DNA from: Gammaproteobacteria bacterium
Lineage (GTDB): Bacteria; Pseudomonadota; Gammaproteobacteria; Pseudomonadales; Cellvibrionaceae
DNA: 64,000 bases
Assembly (NCBI GenBank): GCA_021151835.1
Contig: JAGKWO010000005.1
Location: forward strand, 104,989-168,988
Direction of reading: 5' to 3'
The notes beneath the pieces were generated by a model. It was not told the origin of the DNA. It ran no database searches and saw only the letters and a program-made list of their open reading frames with translations. This document shows, piece after piece, positions 51,353-59,797 of this stretch; the stretch's first letter is position 1; every line of letters starts with the position of its first letter. The position numbers and the translations under genes were made by a program.

Positions 51353-52735
51353 ATGAAATCAGGTATCGCTACTAAAGCAAAACAATTACTGCTGCTGGGG
51401 CTCGGCAGTTTTGCAATGGCAGGCAATGTGCAGGCAGCAACCGTCGACCTGCTGGTTCTCTACGATAACTACACCAGGAATTATTTTGGCGGCGACCCGC
51501 AAACAGCGATGAATAGTTGGGTCAATCAAATGAATGCCGCTTATGCCGACAGCCAGATTGATGTGCAATTGCGCCTGGTTGGTGTGCGGCCTATGGAGCA
51601 AGCCGGTGCCGATATGGGCGCGGTGCTCGGCAATTTACGGGTTAATAGCGCGGCGATTGCATTGCGCGATCAACTGGGAGCGGACTTCGTATCCCAGCTC
51701 CATGAAAAAGGCGCTTGCGGTGTGGGTTATGTTGCCGTCGATAAAAACTGGACCTGGAACGTTACTGCGCCCGGTTGCGGCCCTATTGTTATGGCCCATG
51801 AGCTGGGCCATAACATGGGTTTGAATCACTCGCGCAAACAAGGCGATCAATCCGGTGCCCGCTTCCGTTACGGTGTCGGTTACGGCGTTGATAACGTATT
51901 CGTCGACATCATGGCTTACGAAGGCGTTTTCAATACCACACGCGTTAATCGTTTTTCCAATCCGAATTTAACCTGCCGCGGACTACCCTGCGGAATCCCG
52001 GTTGGCCAAACCAATGAAGCCTACGGCGCATTGGCAATTCACAATGTGCGCGATGAAATTGCCGCTTTCCGCCCTACTGCCGGTTCTTCTGGCCCGGTGC
52101 AGGTTGCGCAGCATTGTAATTACGGTGGCTACAACGTTGCCCTTACCCCCGGTAGTTACACCTTGTCGCAATTGCTCGCAAAAGGAATTCTCAACGATGA
52201 TGTATCATCGTTGCGTGTGCAATCAGGTTACAGCATCACACTGTATCAGCACGATAATTTTGCCGGGAATTCCATCACCAAAACCGGCGACGATTCCTGT
52301 TTGGTTGATGAAGGATTTAACGATTCCGCCAGCTCAATTGTGGTGAGTGCCAGCGGCTTTAATACCCTTATTCAGGCAGAAAATTATTTTGCCAATAGCG
52401 GCGTACAAACTGAAACGACCACTGATACCGGTGGCGGCCAAAATGTTGGCTGGATCGACACCAATGACTGGATCGCCTATAGCAATGTAACTATTCCAAC
52501 CTCGGGTACTTACACCATTGAATATCGCGTTGCCAGTCCGAGCGGCGGGCGTTTGTCGGCGGATTTAAATGGCGGTGCCATCTTGTTAGGTGAGCTGGCT
52601 ATTCCTGCAACGGGTGGCTGGCAAAATTGGACCACCATCAGCCACACCGTCAATATCAATGCTGGCACTTATAATTTTGGTGTATTTGCAAAAACCGGCG
52701 GTTGGAACATCAACTGGATTCGTATTAAACGCTAA
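51353..52735 (+). CDS. Secreted zinc metalloprotease with beta/gamma-crystallin-like and CBM6 domains
   Basis: A 460-residue secreted protein. The signal peptide ends near NVQA (residue 28). The catalytic domain (about 30-240) has the metzincin zinc motif HELGHNMGLNH at 149-159 and the Met-turn DIMAYE at 185-190, resembling reprolysin-like peptidyl-Asp endopeptidases (M12/M72). Residues about 248-333 match a beta/gamma-crystallin repeat pair (YNVALTPGSY, ITLYQHDNFAGNS). Residues 339-460 are a family 6 carbohydrate-binding module (LIQAENYF, then VGWIDTNDWIAY, ending GGWNINWIRIKR). No N-terminal propeptide is present, although the family normally has one. A GAGAGGA site precedes the ATG. Confidence 0.9.
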   Translation: MKSGIATKAKQLLLLGLGSFAMAGNVQAATVDLLVLYDNYTRNYFGGDPQTAMNSWVNQMNAAYADSQIDVQLRLVGVRPMEQAGADMGAVLGNLRVNSAAIALRDQLGADFVSQLHEKGACGVGYVAVDKNWTWNVTAPGCGPIVMAHELGHNMGLNHSRKQGDQSGARFRYGVGYGVDNVFVDIMAYEGVFNTTRVNRFSNPNLTCRGLPCGIPVGQTNEAYGALAIHNVRDEIAAFRPTAGSSGPVQVAQHCNYGGYNVALTPGSYTLSQLLAKGILNDDVSSLRVQSGYSITLYQHDNFAGNSITKTGDDSCLVDEGFNDSASSIVVSASGFNTLIQAENYFANSGVQTETTTDTGGGQNVGWIDTNDWIAYSNVTIPTSGTYTIEYRVASPSGGRLSADLNGGAILLGELAIPATGGWQNWTTISHTVNINAGTYNFGVFAKTGGWNINWIRIKR

Positions 52736-52741
52736 ACAATA

Positions 52742-52776
52742 AATTCCGGTGCGCAGCATTCTGACGCACCGGAATT
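52742..52776 (+). other. Hairpin between protease and partner genes
   Basis: A perfect 12-bp stem (52742-52753 with 52765-52776) has an 11-base loop. There is no T run. It begins 7 bases after the protease stop and may lower expression of the second gene relative to the first, or protect the mRNA end. Confidence 0.6.
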
Positions 52777-52806
52777 CGTTAATAACACTAAAAAAGAGCG
52801 TGAATT

Positions 52807-53604
52807 ATGCAAACCCAATCAAGTTTCTGGTTAAAAACACTGACGGCGGCGGCGTTAGCTTTCGGTGTTATTTATTTTTACGGTTCTGAACGCGAAACAG
52901 TTGTTACACCACCATCCAGCACAGCAACATCCGCAGCAAACACAACCACAAAACCACTCGCAGCAAATAATAATATTGAACAGGATATTCCCGTGACATC
53001 TGGCAATACGACCTCAAATGCCAGCTCATCGCTTTCTGCGATGGTTGGCCCTGAACTGCAAGCAAGAATGGATAGCATCAAACAGCGTCGCCCGGGATTA
53101 GACTATTCCCCCGAAGAAGTAGCCGCCGCCGTTGCACGCGATACCTCCTGGAGCCCGGCAGAAAAAACACCGGCCGATTTACCACTAAAACCGGAAGAGT
53201 TAACGGATGGCCGCCAATTTATCCACCTGGATACGGTAAAAATTGAAACGCTAATGCCGGGTGATACGATCAATGTGCGCGTAGCAGAAAATGCGAAAGA
53301 CTACGAGGTTATTATCGACAACGTAGAAAAACATGATTACAACAGCATCAGTTGGTACGGTCACATCCAGGGTGAGGATGGGCAAAAATATTCGGTGAGT
53401 TTTACCCGCGGGGAAACATTAACCGTTGGCGGATTGGATACACCCGATGGTCATTATGTTTTGCAAGCACATGGCAATAATGGCTGGGTTGCATCCAGCC
53501 AATTATTATTCAAAGCTGATCCCAAAGTGAGCGATGCAATTCATCCGGCAGATGTTGATCCAAACTATGCCCATACGCGCGATTCACATCAACACCCGCA
53601 TTGA
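52807..53604 (+). CDS. Propeptide-like exported protein, probable partner of the metalloprotease
   Basis: A 265-residue protein with an N-terminal signal anchor or signal peptide (SFWLKTLTAAALAFGVIYFYG). A Thr/Ser/Asn-rich low-complexity spacer follows (about 30-75). The region about 140-240 resembles the propeptides of peptidyl-Asp metalloendopeptidases: paired strands VRVAENAKDYEVIIDNVEKH, then SWYGHIQGEDGQKYSVSFTRG, then VGGLDTPDGHYVLQAHG. The C-terminus is rich in His (RDSHQHPH), which could bind zinc. It starts 71 bases after the protease gene. It could be an inhibitor, chaperone or anchor acting on the protease; this is inference. Confidence 0.75.
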   Translation: MQTQSSFWLKTLTAAALAFGVIYFYGSERETVVTPPSSTATSAANTTTKPLAANNNIEQDIPVTSGNTTSNASSSLSAMVGPELQARMDSIKQRRPGLDYSPEEVAAAVARDTSWSPAEKTPADLPLKPEELTDGRQFIHLDTVKIETLMPGDTINVRVAENAKDYEVIIDNVEKHDYNSISWYGHIQGEDGQKYSVSFTRGETLTVGGLDTPDGHYVLQAHGNNGWVASSQLLFKADPKVSDAIHPADVDPNYAHTRDSHQHPH

Positions 53605-53606
53605 TT

Positions 53607-53642
53607 AGTAAAGTAGTCCGGCGTGTGCCGGACTACTTTACT
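53607..53642. terminator. Very long perfect hairpin between convergent genes
   Basis: A 16-bp perfect stem (53607-53622 with 53627-53642) has a GTGT loop. It lies directly after the stop of the propeptide-like gene. It has no T run on either strand. Confidence 0.65.
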
Positions 53643-53715
53643 ACCGGTAAACAGTGCATTGGATAAACATGCCCGTCCTTTACCTTTGAACGGCAGCCTA
53701 TTCATTTGAGATTTT

Positions 53716-56700
53716 TTAATTGTCCTTATTTGAATAGCCTGCTTGTTGCTGTAGTAACTCACGCTCAACATCACCCGGTGATCCGGTTTTTCGTGCTAAT
53801 AAACTGTAGGCAACAGGGACGAAAAAAAGCGTTAACAACGTGGCAACCAATACTCCGAAGATAACCACAATACCAATCACAAAACGTGTCTCGGCACCAG
53901 CCCCCGATGAAATAACCAACGGCAAGGCACCGGCAACTGCCGTAAGGCTGGTCATTAAAATGGGGCGCAGGCGCGCAGAAGCGGCTTCAAGTAGTGCCTC
54001 GGTAAATTCGACGCCGCGATCCCGCAATTGGTTGGCAAATTCGACAATTAAAATTCCGTTCTTTGCCGCCAGGCCAATCAGCATAATTAACCCGATTTGT
54101 GAATATAAATTGAAGCTGTTTCCCGTCACAAACAAGCCAAGCATTCCCCCCAGTATCGCGAGCGGCACAGTCAACATAATTACAAACGGATGCACGTAGC
54201 TTTCAAATTGCGCGGCGAGAACCAGGAAGGTAATTAATATTCCCAACAGGAAAATAAACATTACCGAGCTTCCGGCAGTTTGATAATCGCGCGACATTCC
54301 TTTGTAATCCACAATCGCTGTGGGCGGCAAATGCTCGCGCACCAATCCATTCAAATGATCCAATGCATCACCTAATGAAAGATTATCCGCAAGGTTCGCC
54401 TCAATAGTGATGGCGCGTATGCGGTTGTAACGATTCAATCGGCTTGCATCCGCTACTTCTTTCAGCGTCACCAAATTAGCAAGTGGAATTAATTCACCGG
54501 AGTTTGCCGAGCGCACATACATATTTTGCAAACTGGTTGTCGTGCGTTGCTCATGGCGCTCCCCCTGCAAAATAACATCGTATTCCTCACCATCATCAAT
54601 ATAAGTTGTCGCCCTGCGCGACCCGAGCATCGCCTCCAGTGTACGGCCAATGTTATTGACACTCACACCCAGGTCAGCTGCGCGATTGGTATCAATCACT
54701 ACTTCAATTTGCGGTTTGGTTTCTTTATAATCCCAATCAATTCCCGTTAAGCCCGGATTGTTTTTTGCGATTTCGGCCAACAAGGTATCGCGCCACGAAG
54801 CCAACTCTTCATAAGTGCCACCGCCAATTACAAATTGCACTGGCTTTTGCGTGCGCGAACCAAATCCCTGGCGCATAACCGGGGATGCAGTAACACCGGG
54901 AAGATCTGCCAGATCGCGCCGTATTTCCTCCATTATTTCAAAACCATTGCGCCGCACACTCCAGTCACTCAACACCGCCATCACCTGGCCGCTGTTAAAA
55001 CTTTCTGCCGTACCGAAACCGGGCGCACGCAACATCAACCGGGAAATTTCACCGGAGTCCACATACTTCATCATGCGACGCTCAACTTCTGCCATATATT
55101 TTTCCATGTAGGCATAGCTGGCGCCTTCCGGGCCGTTAACCATTACTGAAAAATTACCGCGGTCTTCACGCGGTGCATATTCAGAAGGAATAAACATACT
55201 GAGAAATACCGCACAGCCCAATAACGCGGCGAATATCACCACGAGGATTTTTGAATGCAGCAAACATTTGCGAATAACTTTTTTGTAGTTATCGCGCAAA
55301 CGCAACATCGTGTTATCGACTTTTTGGATGAAACGGTTTTTATGTTCGTGATGCTGCAAAATTTTGGAAGCTAACATCGGCGAGAGCGTCAAAGCTACTA
55401 TCGCCGAAAATCCAACTGCAGCAGCCATGGTGATGGCAAACTCGGAAAACAATCTGCCGATATCACCTTTTAAAAATACGATAGGGACAAAGATAGCAAT
55501 CAATACCAGGGTAGTCGCAACCACGGCAAATCCCACTTCGCGGGTTCCATCATAAGCGGCTAGCAACGGACTTTTATTTTTTTCATGAATATGGCGCATG
55601 ATATTTTCGAGCACCACAATCGCATCATCGACCACCAAACCAATCGCCAGCACCAGTGCGAGCAATGTCAACAAATTGACTGAAAATCCGAGCGCGGCCA
55701 ACACGGTGAACGTAGCGATAATCGATACCGGCACAGCGACCGCAGGCACCAGCATGGCACGCACACTTCCGAGGAATAAATAAATCACCAACACCACTAA
55801 TACCAGTGCAACACCAAGCGTGATGTAGACCTCATGGATTGCACGCTCTACAAACACCGAACTATCAAAACTGTTTTCAATGCGCATCCCTTTCGGCAGG
55901 GTTGCATTAACACGATCACGCTCTGCTTTCACACCGCGCGCGACATCCATAGTGTTGGCCGTGGATTGTTTGATAATCCCGATGCCTACCTGGGTTACCC
56001 CATTGCCGCGAAATATATTGCGATCTTCCTCGGTGCCTTTTTGTACTTTGGCAATGTCCCCCAAACGAATTAAATAACCATCATCGCCGCGTTTTATTAC
56101 GAGCTGGCCAAAATCCTCTGCAGAGCGATACGAGCGCGCCATACGCACGGTAAATTGCCGTTCCAGCGATTCAATGCTACCCGCAGGCAATTCAATATTT
56201 TCTGCACGCAATGCGGTTTCCACATCATTCACGGTGAGATTGCGCGCGGCAAGTTCGCGGCGATCCAGCCAAATACGCATCGCATAGCGTTGCTCGCCAC
56301 CAATGCGTATACGCGCTACCCCGTTGATAACTGAAAAACGATCCACTAAATACCGCTGCGCATAATCAGTCAGTTCCGGCATAGTCATGTCATCACCTTC
56401 CAGGTTGAACCAGATAATGACATCCTCATCAGAACTTATTTTTTGTACTTCAGGCATTTCCGCTTCTTCAGGCAAGCTGGTGGATGCGCGTGCAACGCGA
56501 TCGCGAATATCATTTGCGGCTGAATCAATGCTGTAGCCGACATCAAATTGCACCACAATATTCGAGCGGCCGTTTTCACTGGTCGATTCAATATATTGAA
56601 TCCCTTCAACACCGGAGATGCGATCTTCAATAACTTTGGTAATGCGTGTTTCTACTGTTGTTGAAGCCGCACCAGGATAAACCGTGGTCACCGAAACCAC

Positions 56701-56829
56701 TGGCGGATCGATATTGGGGTATTCACGCAGGGTTAAACGATCAAACGCAACCAACCCGAACGCAACTAACAGAATGGACACTACCGATGCAAACACCGGT
56801 CGCTTGATGGAAATATCCGAGAGCATCAT
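53716..56829 (-). CDS. RND efflux pump inner-membrane permease (HAE1 type), second operon
   Basis: A 1037-residue AcrB-class transporter. The start is ISIKRPVFASVVSILLVAFG. TM4 has GLVVDDAIVVLENIMRH with the proton-relay Asp pair, and TM10 includes LIMLIGLAAKNGILIVEFAN. It is only distantly like the first permease, so the two pumps are not a recent duplication. It starts 12 bases after its fusion-protein gene. The outer channel is not encoded here. Confidence 0.95.
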   Translation of the reverse strand: MMLSDISIKRPVFASVVSILLVAFGLVAFDRLTLREYPNIDPPVVSVTTVYPGAASTTVETRITKVIEDRISGVEGIQYIESTSENGRSNIVVQFDVGYSIDSAANDIRDRVARASTSLPEEAEMPEVQKISSDEDVIIWFNLEGDDMTMPELTDYAQRYLVDRFSVINGVARIRIGGEQRYAMRIWLDRRELAARNLTVNDVETALRAENIELPAGSIESLERQFTVRMARSYRSAEDFGQLVIKRGDDGYLIRLGDIAKVQKGTEEDRNIFRGNGVTQVGIGIIKQSTANTMDVARGVKAERDRVNATLPKGMRIENSFDSSVFVERAIHEVYITLGVALVLVVLVIYLFLGSVRAMLVPAVAVPVSIIATFTVLAALGFSVNLLTLLALVLAIGLVVDDAIVVLENIMRHIHEKNKSPLLAAYDGTREVGFAVVATTLVLIAIFVPIVFLKGDIGRLFSEFAITMAAAVGFSAIVALTLSPMLASKILQHHEHKNRFIQKVDNTMLRLRDNYKKVIRKCLLHSKILVVIFAALLGCAVFLSMFIPSEYAPREDRGNFSVMVNGPEGASYAYMEKYMAEVERRMMKYVDSGEISRLMLRAPGFGTAESFNSGQVMAVLSDWSVRRNGFEIMEEIRRDLADLPGVTASPVMRQGFGSRTQKPVQFVIGGGTYEELASWRDTLLAEIAKNNPGLTGIDWDYKETKPQIEVVIDTNRAADLGVSVNNIGRTLEAMLGSRRATTYIDDGEEYDVILQGERHEQRTTTSLQNMYVRSANSGELIPLANLVTLKEVADASRLNRYNRIRAITIEANLADNLSLGDALDHLNGLVREHLPPTAIVDYKGMSRDYQTAGSSVMFIFLLGILITFLVLAAQFESYVHPFVIMLTVPLAILGGMLGLFVTGNSFNLYSQIGLIMLIGLAAKNGILIVEFANQLRDRGVEFTEALLEAASARLRPILMTSLTAVAGALPLVISSGAGAETRFVIGIVVIFGVLVATLLTLFFVPVAYSLLARKTGSPGDVERELLQQQAGYSNKDN

Positions 56830-56841
56830 GGCAACTCACCC

Positions 56842-57954
56842 TCAGTTCTTTTTGCGCTGGAGTAATTCAGAAAAATTGGTTGCTTCACCAATGTGTTCCG
56901 CTGCCGGTTTTTCCTCCGAGATTACGCTGACCTTTTGCCCTGCACGGATTTTTTGCAACCCATGGGTAACAATTTTATCGCCTTCCGCCACACCATTGAG
57001 AACTTCGACCGCGCCCGCCAAACGCTCACCAATTTCAATTTCGCGCCGCTCAACAATAGTTCCACTGTCTGATTTTTTTAGCACGAATACAAAATTGTTG
57101 CTCCCCAGAGGAACCAGGGCAGATTCAGAAATTACTTTTGCCTTACGCTCTGCAGCCAGCAAATCCACTTTCATCAACATACCTTGTTTTAATTCGTGGG
57201 CTTTATTGTCCAGCAACGCACGCACTTTAATTGCGCGCGTTACTTCATCAATCTGGTTATCAATGCTGACGATTTTTCCTTCAAACACTTTGTCGCCGAG
57301 GTCACGGCTTTTTGCCACCACAGTCAAGCCTGTGGCAATGCTGCGCAGATAAATCGCAGGTACAGTAAAATCCAGTTTCATTTTTGAGTCGTCGTTCAAC
57401 GTAGTGATCTGGTCACCGGGGGAAACCAGCGCCCCGACGCTGACCTCACGCAAGCCCACTACACCGGAAAACGGCGCTACCAGAATTAAATCTTTCAAGC
57501 GCGACTCAGTTGCGTTGTAACGCGCACGCGCTGCTTCGTAGGTGCGCACTTGTTGATCCAACAAAGACTCGGAAGCAGCACCGCGTTTGGCCAATTCGCG
57601 CAAACGATCCAATTGTTTTTTTGCTTCATCCGCATTAAAACGTGCTTCTTCCAATAATGCCGACTCCTCACGACTGGTCATTTCCACCAGCACTTGTCCA
57701 CTTTCTACGCGCTCGCCATCCTCAAAATTAATACGGGTAATTTTTTTTGTGCCGTTGGAGGTCAGGGAAATAAATTCGTTAGCCCGCAATGTTCCCAGGG
57801 CTTCAATATGGGTGGTGAGGTTTTTTACACTGACCGATTGAACAATCACATCGACCGGTTTATCAGCCGGAGCCTGGGCATAAGCCCCCAACACCAATAC
57901 TAGGGTGAACAGACTGGCAATACCGCTTTGTAAAAAGCGCGGCGACTTTTTCAT
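56842..57954 (-). CDS. RND efflux periplasmic adaptor, second operon
   Basis: A 370-residue membrane fusion protein. The N-terminus has a signal sequence (IASLFTLVLVLGAYAQA) without a lipobox, so it is probably a soluble or anchored periplasmic form. The lipoyl halves are around ITRINFEDGERVESGQVL and LILVAPFSGVVGLREVSVG, with a coiled-coil hairpin (about 95-150) between. The remaining beta domains follow (IDNQIDEVTRAIKVRALLD). It forms one operon with the permease gene. Confidence 0.94.
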   Translation of the reverse strand: MKKSPRFLQSGIASLFTLVLVLGAYAQAPADKPVDVIVQSVSVKNLTTHIEALGTLRANEFISLTSNGTKKITRINFEDGERVESGQVLVEMTSREESALLEEARFNADEAKKQLDRLRELAKRGAASESLLDQQVRTYEAARARYNATESRLKDLILVAPFSGVVGLREVSVGALVSPGDQITTLNDDSKMKLDFTVPAIYLRSIATGLTVVAKSRDLGDKVFEGKIVSIDNQIDEVTRAIKVRALLDNKAHELKQGMLMKVDLLAAERKAKVISESALVPLGSNNFVFVLKKSDSGTIVERREIEIGERLAGAVEVLNGVAEGDKIVTHGLQKIRAGQKVSVISEEKPAAEHIGEATNFSELLQRKKN

Positions 57955-58067
57955 AAATCACTCCTGGAAACTGGGCATCGCCTTGGTTAATTAATTATCA
58001 GACGATGTAGCGCACGCGAACATTCACTTGAAAAAGCGAGTAGTCAGCATTCAACATGATTAAGGAT

Positions 58068-58153
58068 AAGGTTTCATGGTGCACTGCCAGCAATTAACAC
58101 TTGTTAACAAATGCAAACCGGCCCATGCAATTGTGCAAAGACTATGAAACCTT
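58068..58153. repeat. Spaced inverted repeat upstream of the second RND operon
   Basis: AAGGTTTCAT (58068-58077) and ATGAAACCTT (58144-58153) are a perfect 10-bp inverted repeat 66 bases apart. The interval includes GGTGCAC/TGTGCA and the palindrome TTGTTAACAA. It lies 110-200 bases before the fusion-protein gene, between it and the msrB end, so it may be regulatory or form a structured RNA. Confidence 0.6.
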
Positions 58154-58158
58154 AAGAT

Positions 58159-58177
58159 TCCCGGGGTGACCCCGGGA
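58159..58177 (-). terminator. GC-rich hairpin after msrB
   Basis: TCCCGGGG and CCCCGGGA (58159-58166, 58170-58177) form a perfect 8-bp stem with a 3-base loop, 5 bases after the msrB stop. Only a weak T-containing tail follows. Confidence 0.6.
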
Positions 58178-58182
58178 GACCA

Positions 58183-58593
58183 TTACTTTTTATCCTGTTC
58201 GTCAGGTACAAAAAGAATGGAGGCGGAATTGATGCAATAGCGCAACCCGGTAGGTGCAGGGCCATCGGTAAACACGTGCCCTAAATGGCAATCACAGTTT
58301 CGACATACCACTTCGGTGCGGTGCATTCCGTGGCTGGTATCCAGTAATTCCTTTATTGCCACTTTGTTTACCGGAGCATAAAAGCTCGGCCAACCACAGC
58401 CGGCATCGAACTTGGTATCGCCATCAAACAGCAGTTCCCCGCAGCAACGGCAGCGGTAATCACCGGGATTGAACTCCTGCCAATACTCCCCGGTAAAGGG
58501 CCGTTCTGTGCCTTTTTCCCGGCAAATCCGGTATTGCTCGGGAGTCAGCGTTTCGCGCCAGTGGTTATCATTAAATTTTTCGTTGGCAGCCAT
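58183..58593 (-). CDS. msrB: Peptide methionine-R-sulfoxide reductase MsrB
   Basis: Reduces methionine-R-sulfoxide in proteins. The structural zinc cysteines are CRCC and CRNC, the latter followed by CHLGHVFTDGP. The catalytic Cys is in LRYCINSASI, the standard MsrB position. The length is 136 residues, with the usual start KFNDNHWRETLTPEQYRICR. It is divergent from the truncated aminotransferase gene, the same neighbour as in P. aeruginosa. Confidence 0.97.
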   Translation of the reverse strand: MAANEKFNDNHWRETLTPEQYRICREKGTERPFTGEYWQEFNPGDYRCRCCGELLFDGDTKFDAGCGWPSFYAPVNKVAIKELLDTSHGMHRTEVVCRNCDCHLGHVFTDGPAPTGLRYCINSASILFVPDEQDKK

Positions 58594-58650
58594 AAGGATT
58601 TCCTTGACAGATCAACTAGTTAAGGTCGATTATTCGAGTGTTTTTCCGCC

Positions 58651-59655
58651 TCCAAAGGCCTGTTTGCCGCCCGCAAAGCGATCATGCACGAATGCCAGCG
58701 CCTGGAAATCCCCGGGGTTGAAATCGAAGATATTATCCTGGGCAACGGCGCCAGCGAATTAATCGTAATGGCCATGCAAGCCCTGCTGAATAATGGCGAC
58801 GAAATTCTGGTTCCCGCCCCCGATTACCCGTTGTGGACTGCCGCCGTGAATCTGGCCGGTGGTAAAGCTCGCCATTACCTGTGCGATGAACAAGCCGACT
58901 GGTTCCCGGACCTCGCCGATATCGAAAGCAAAATCACCGATAAAACCCGCGGGATTGTGGTGATTAACCCCAATAACCCCACCGGCGCGGTCTACAGCAA
59001 GGAATTATTGGAAGCGATTGTTGAGCTGGCGCGTCGCCATAGCCTGATTATTTTTGCCGATGAGATTTACAGCAAAATACTTTACGACGATGCGGAATTT
59101 ATCCCGATGGGACGCCTCGCGCAGGATGTTCTCTGCGTGAGTTTCAACGGCCTGTCCAAGGCGTATCGTTTAGCAGGTTTCCGTTCGGGCTGGATGGTCA
59201 TCAGCGGAGCGAAACATCGCGCGCGCAGTTATATCGAAGGCCTGGAGATGCTTTCTTCCATGCGCTTGTGCGCCAACGTGCCGGCAATGTACGCCGTACA
59301 AACTGCTCTTGGCGGTTACCAAAGCATTAATGAGTTAATTATTCCCGGCGGCCGCTTGCGCGACCAGCGCGATACCGCCTTAAAAGCCATTGCCGAAATT
59401 CCCGGCTTGTCTTGTGTAAAACCGAAAGGCGCGTTGTACCTGTTCCCCAAACTGGATTTGAACATGTACAAAATTAAAGATGACCAGCAAATGATTCTGG
59501 ATTTCCTGTTACAGGAAAAAGTATTGCTGGTTCAGGGCACCGCGTTTAACTGGCCGAACCGCGACCACTTCCGCATTGTATTTTTGCCGCGCGAAGATGA
59601 CCTGACCAAAGCAATCCAGCGCTTTGGTAATTTCCTGTCGCGCTATTCGCAATAA
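58651..59655 (+). pseudogene. AlaA-type alanine aminotransferase gene lacking its 5' end
   Basis: The frame closely matches AlaA (YfbQ): SKGLFAARKAIM, then GNGASELIVMAMQALLN, PNNPTGAVYSKELL, the Schiff-base lysine in NGLSKAYRLAGFR, and the end VQGTAFNWPNRDHFRIV. Similarity begins abruptly at Ser (58651), which corresponds to about residue 71 of 405. Before it the frame reads unrelated GRLFECFSA and closes at a TAA (58621). The first ATG is at 58684, giving 323 residues. The 5' 70 codons, including substrate-binding residues of the N-terminal arm, and any leader are missing, and msrB starts only 57 bases away. Loss of function is likely, or a sequence error must be excluded. Confidence 0.8.
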
Positions 59656-59671
59656 TTTTTTCGCGCCTGAT

Positions 59672-59708
59672 AAAATAAAAAACCAGCCTTGCGCTGGTTT
59701 TTTATTTT
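59672..59708. terminator. Terminator after the aminotransferase remnant
   Basis: A perfect 16-bp stem (59672-59687 with 59693-59708) with a 5-base loop has A-rich and T-rich arms. It works in both directions and is an ordinary intact terminator, which supports the 3' end as native. Confidence 0.9.
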
Positions 59709-59797
59709 ATTGATCAATTATCAATTCATTGAGCAATGTTTTTGGTAATGCGCGTACCAGGTTAATCCACAAAGCAGGCTGGCACTTTTCTGGCAGT

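Noticed and set aside
33736..57954. The two RND operons as a recent duplication
   Set aside because: The permeases and adaptors differ throughout, including their first 60 residues, so they are old paralogues.
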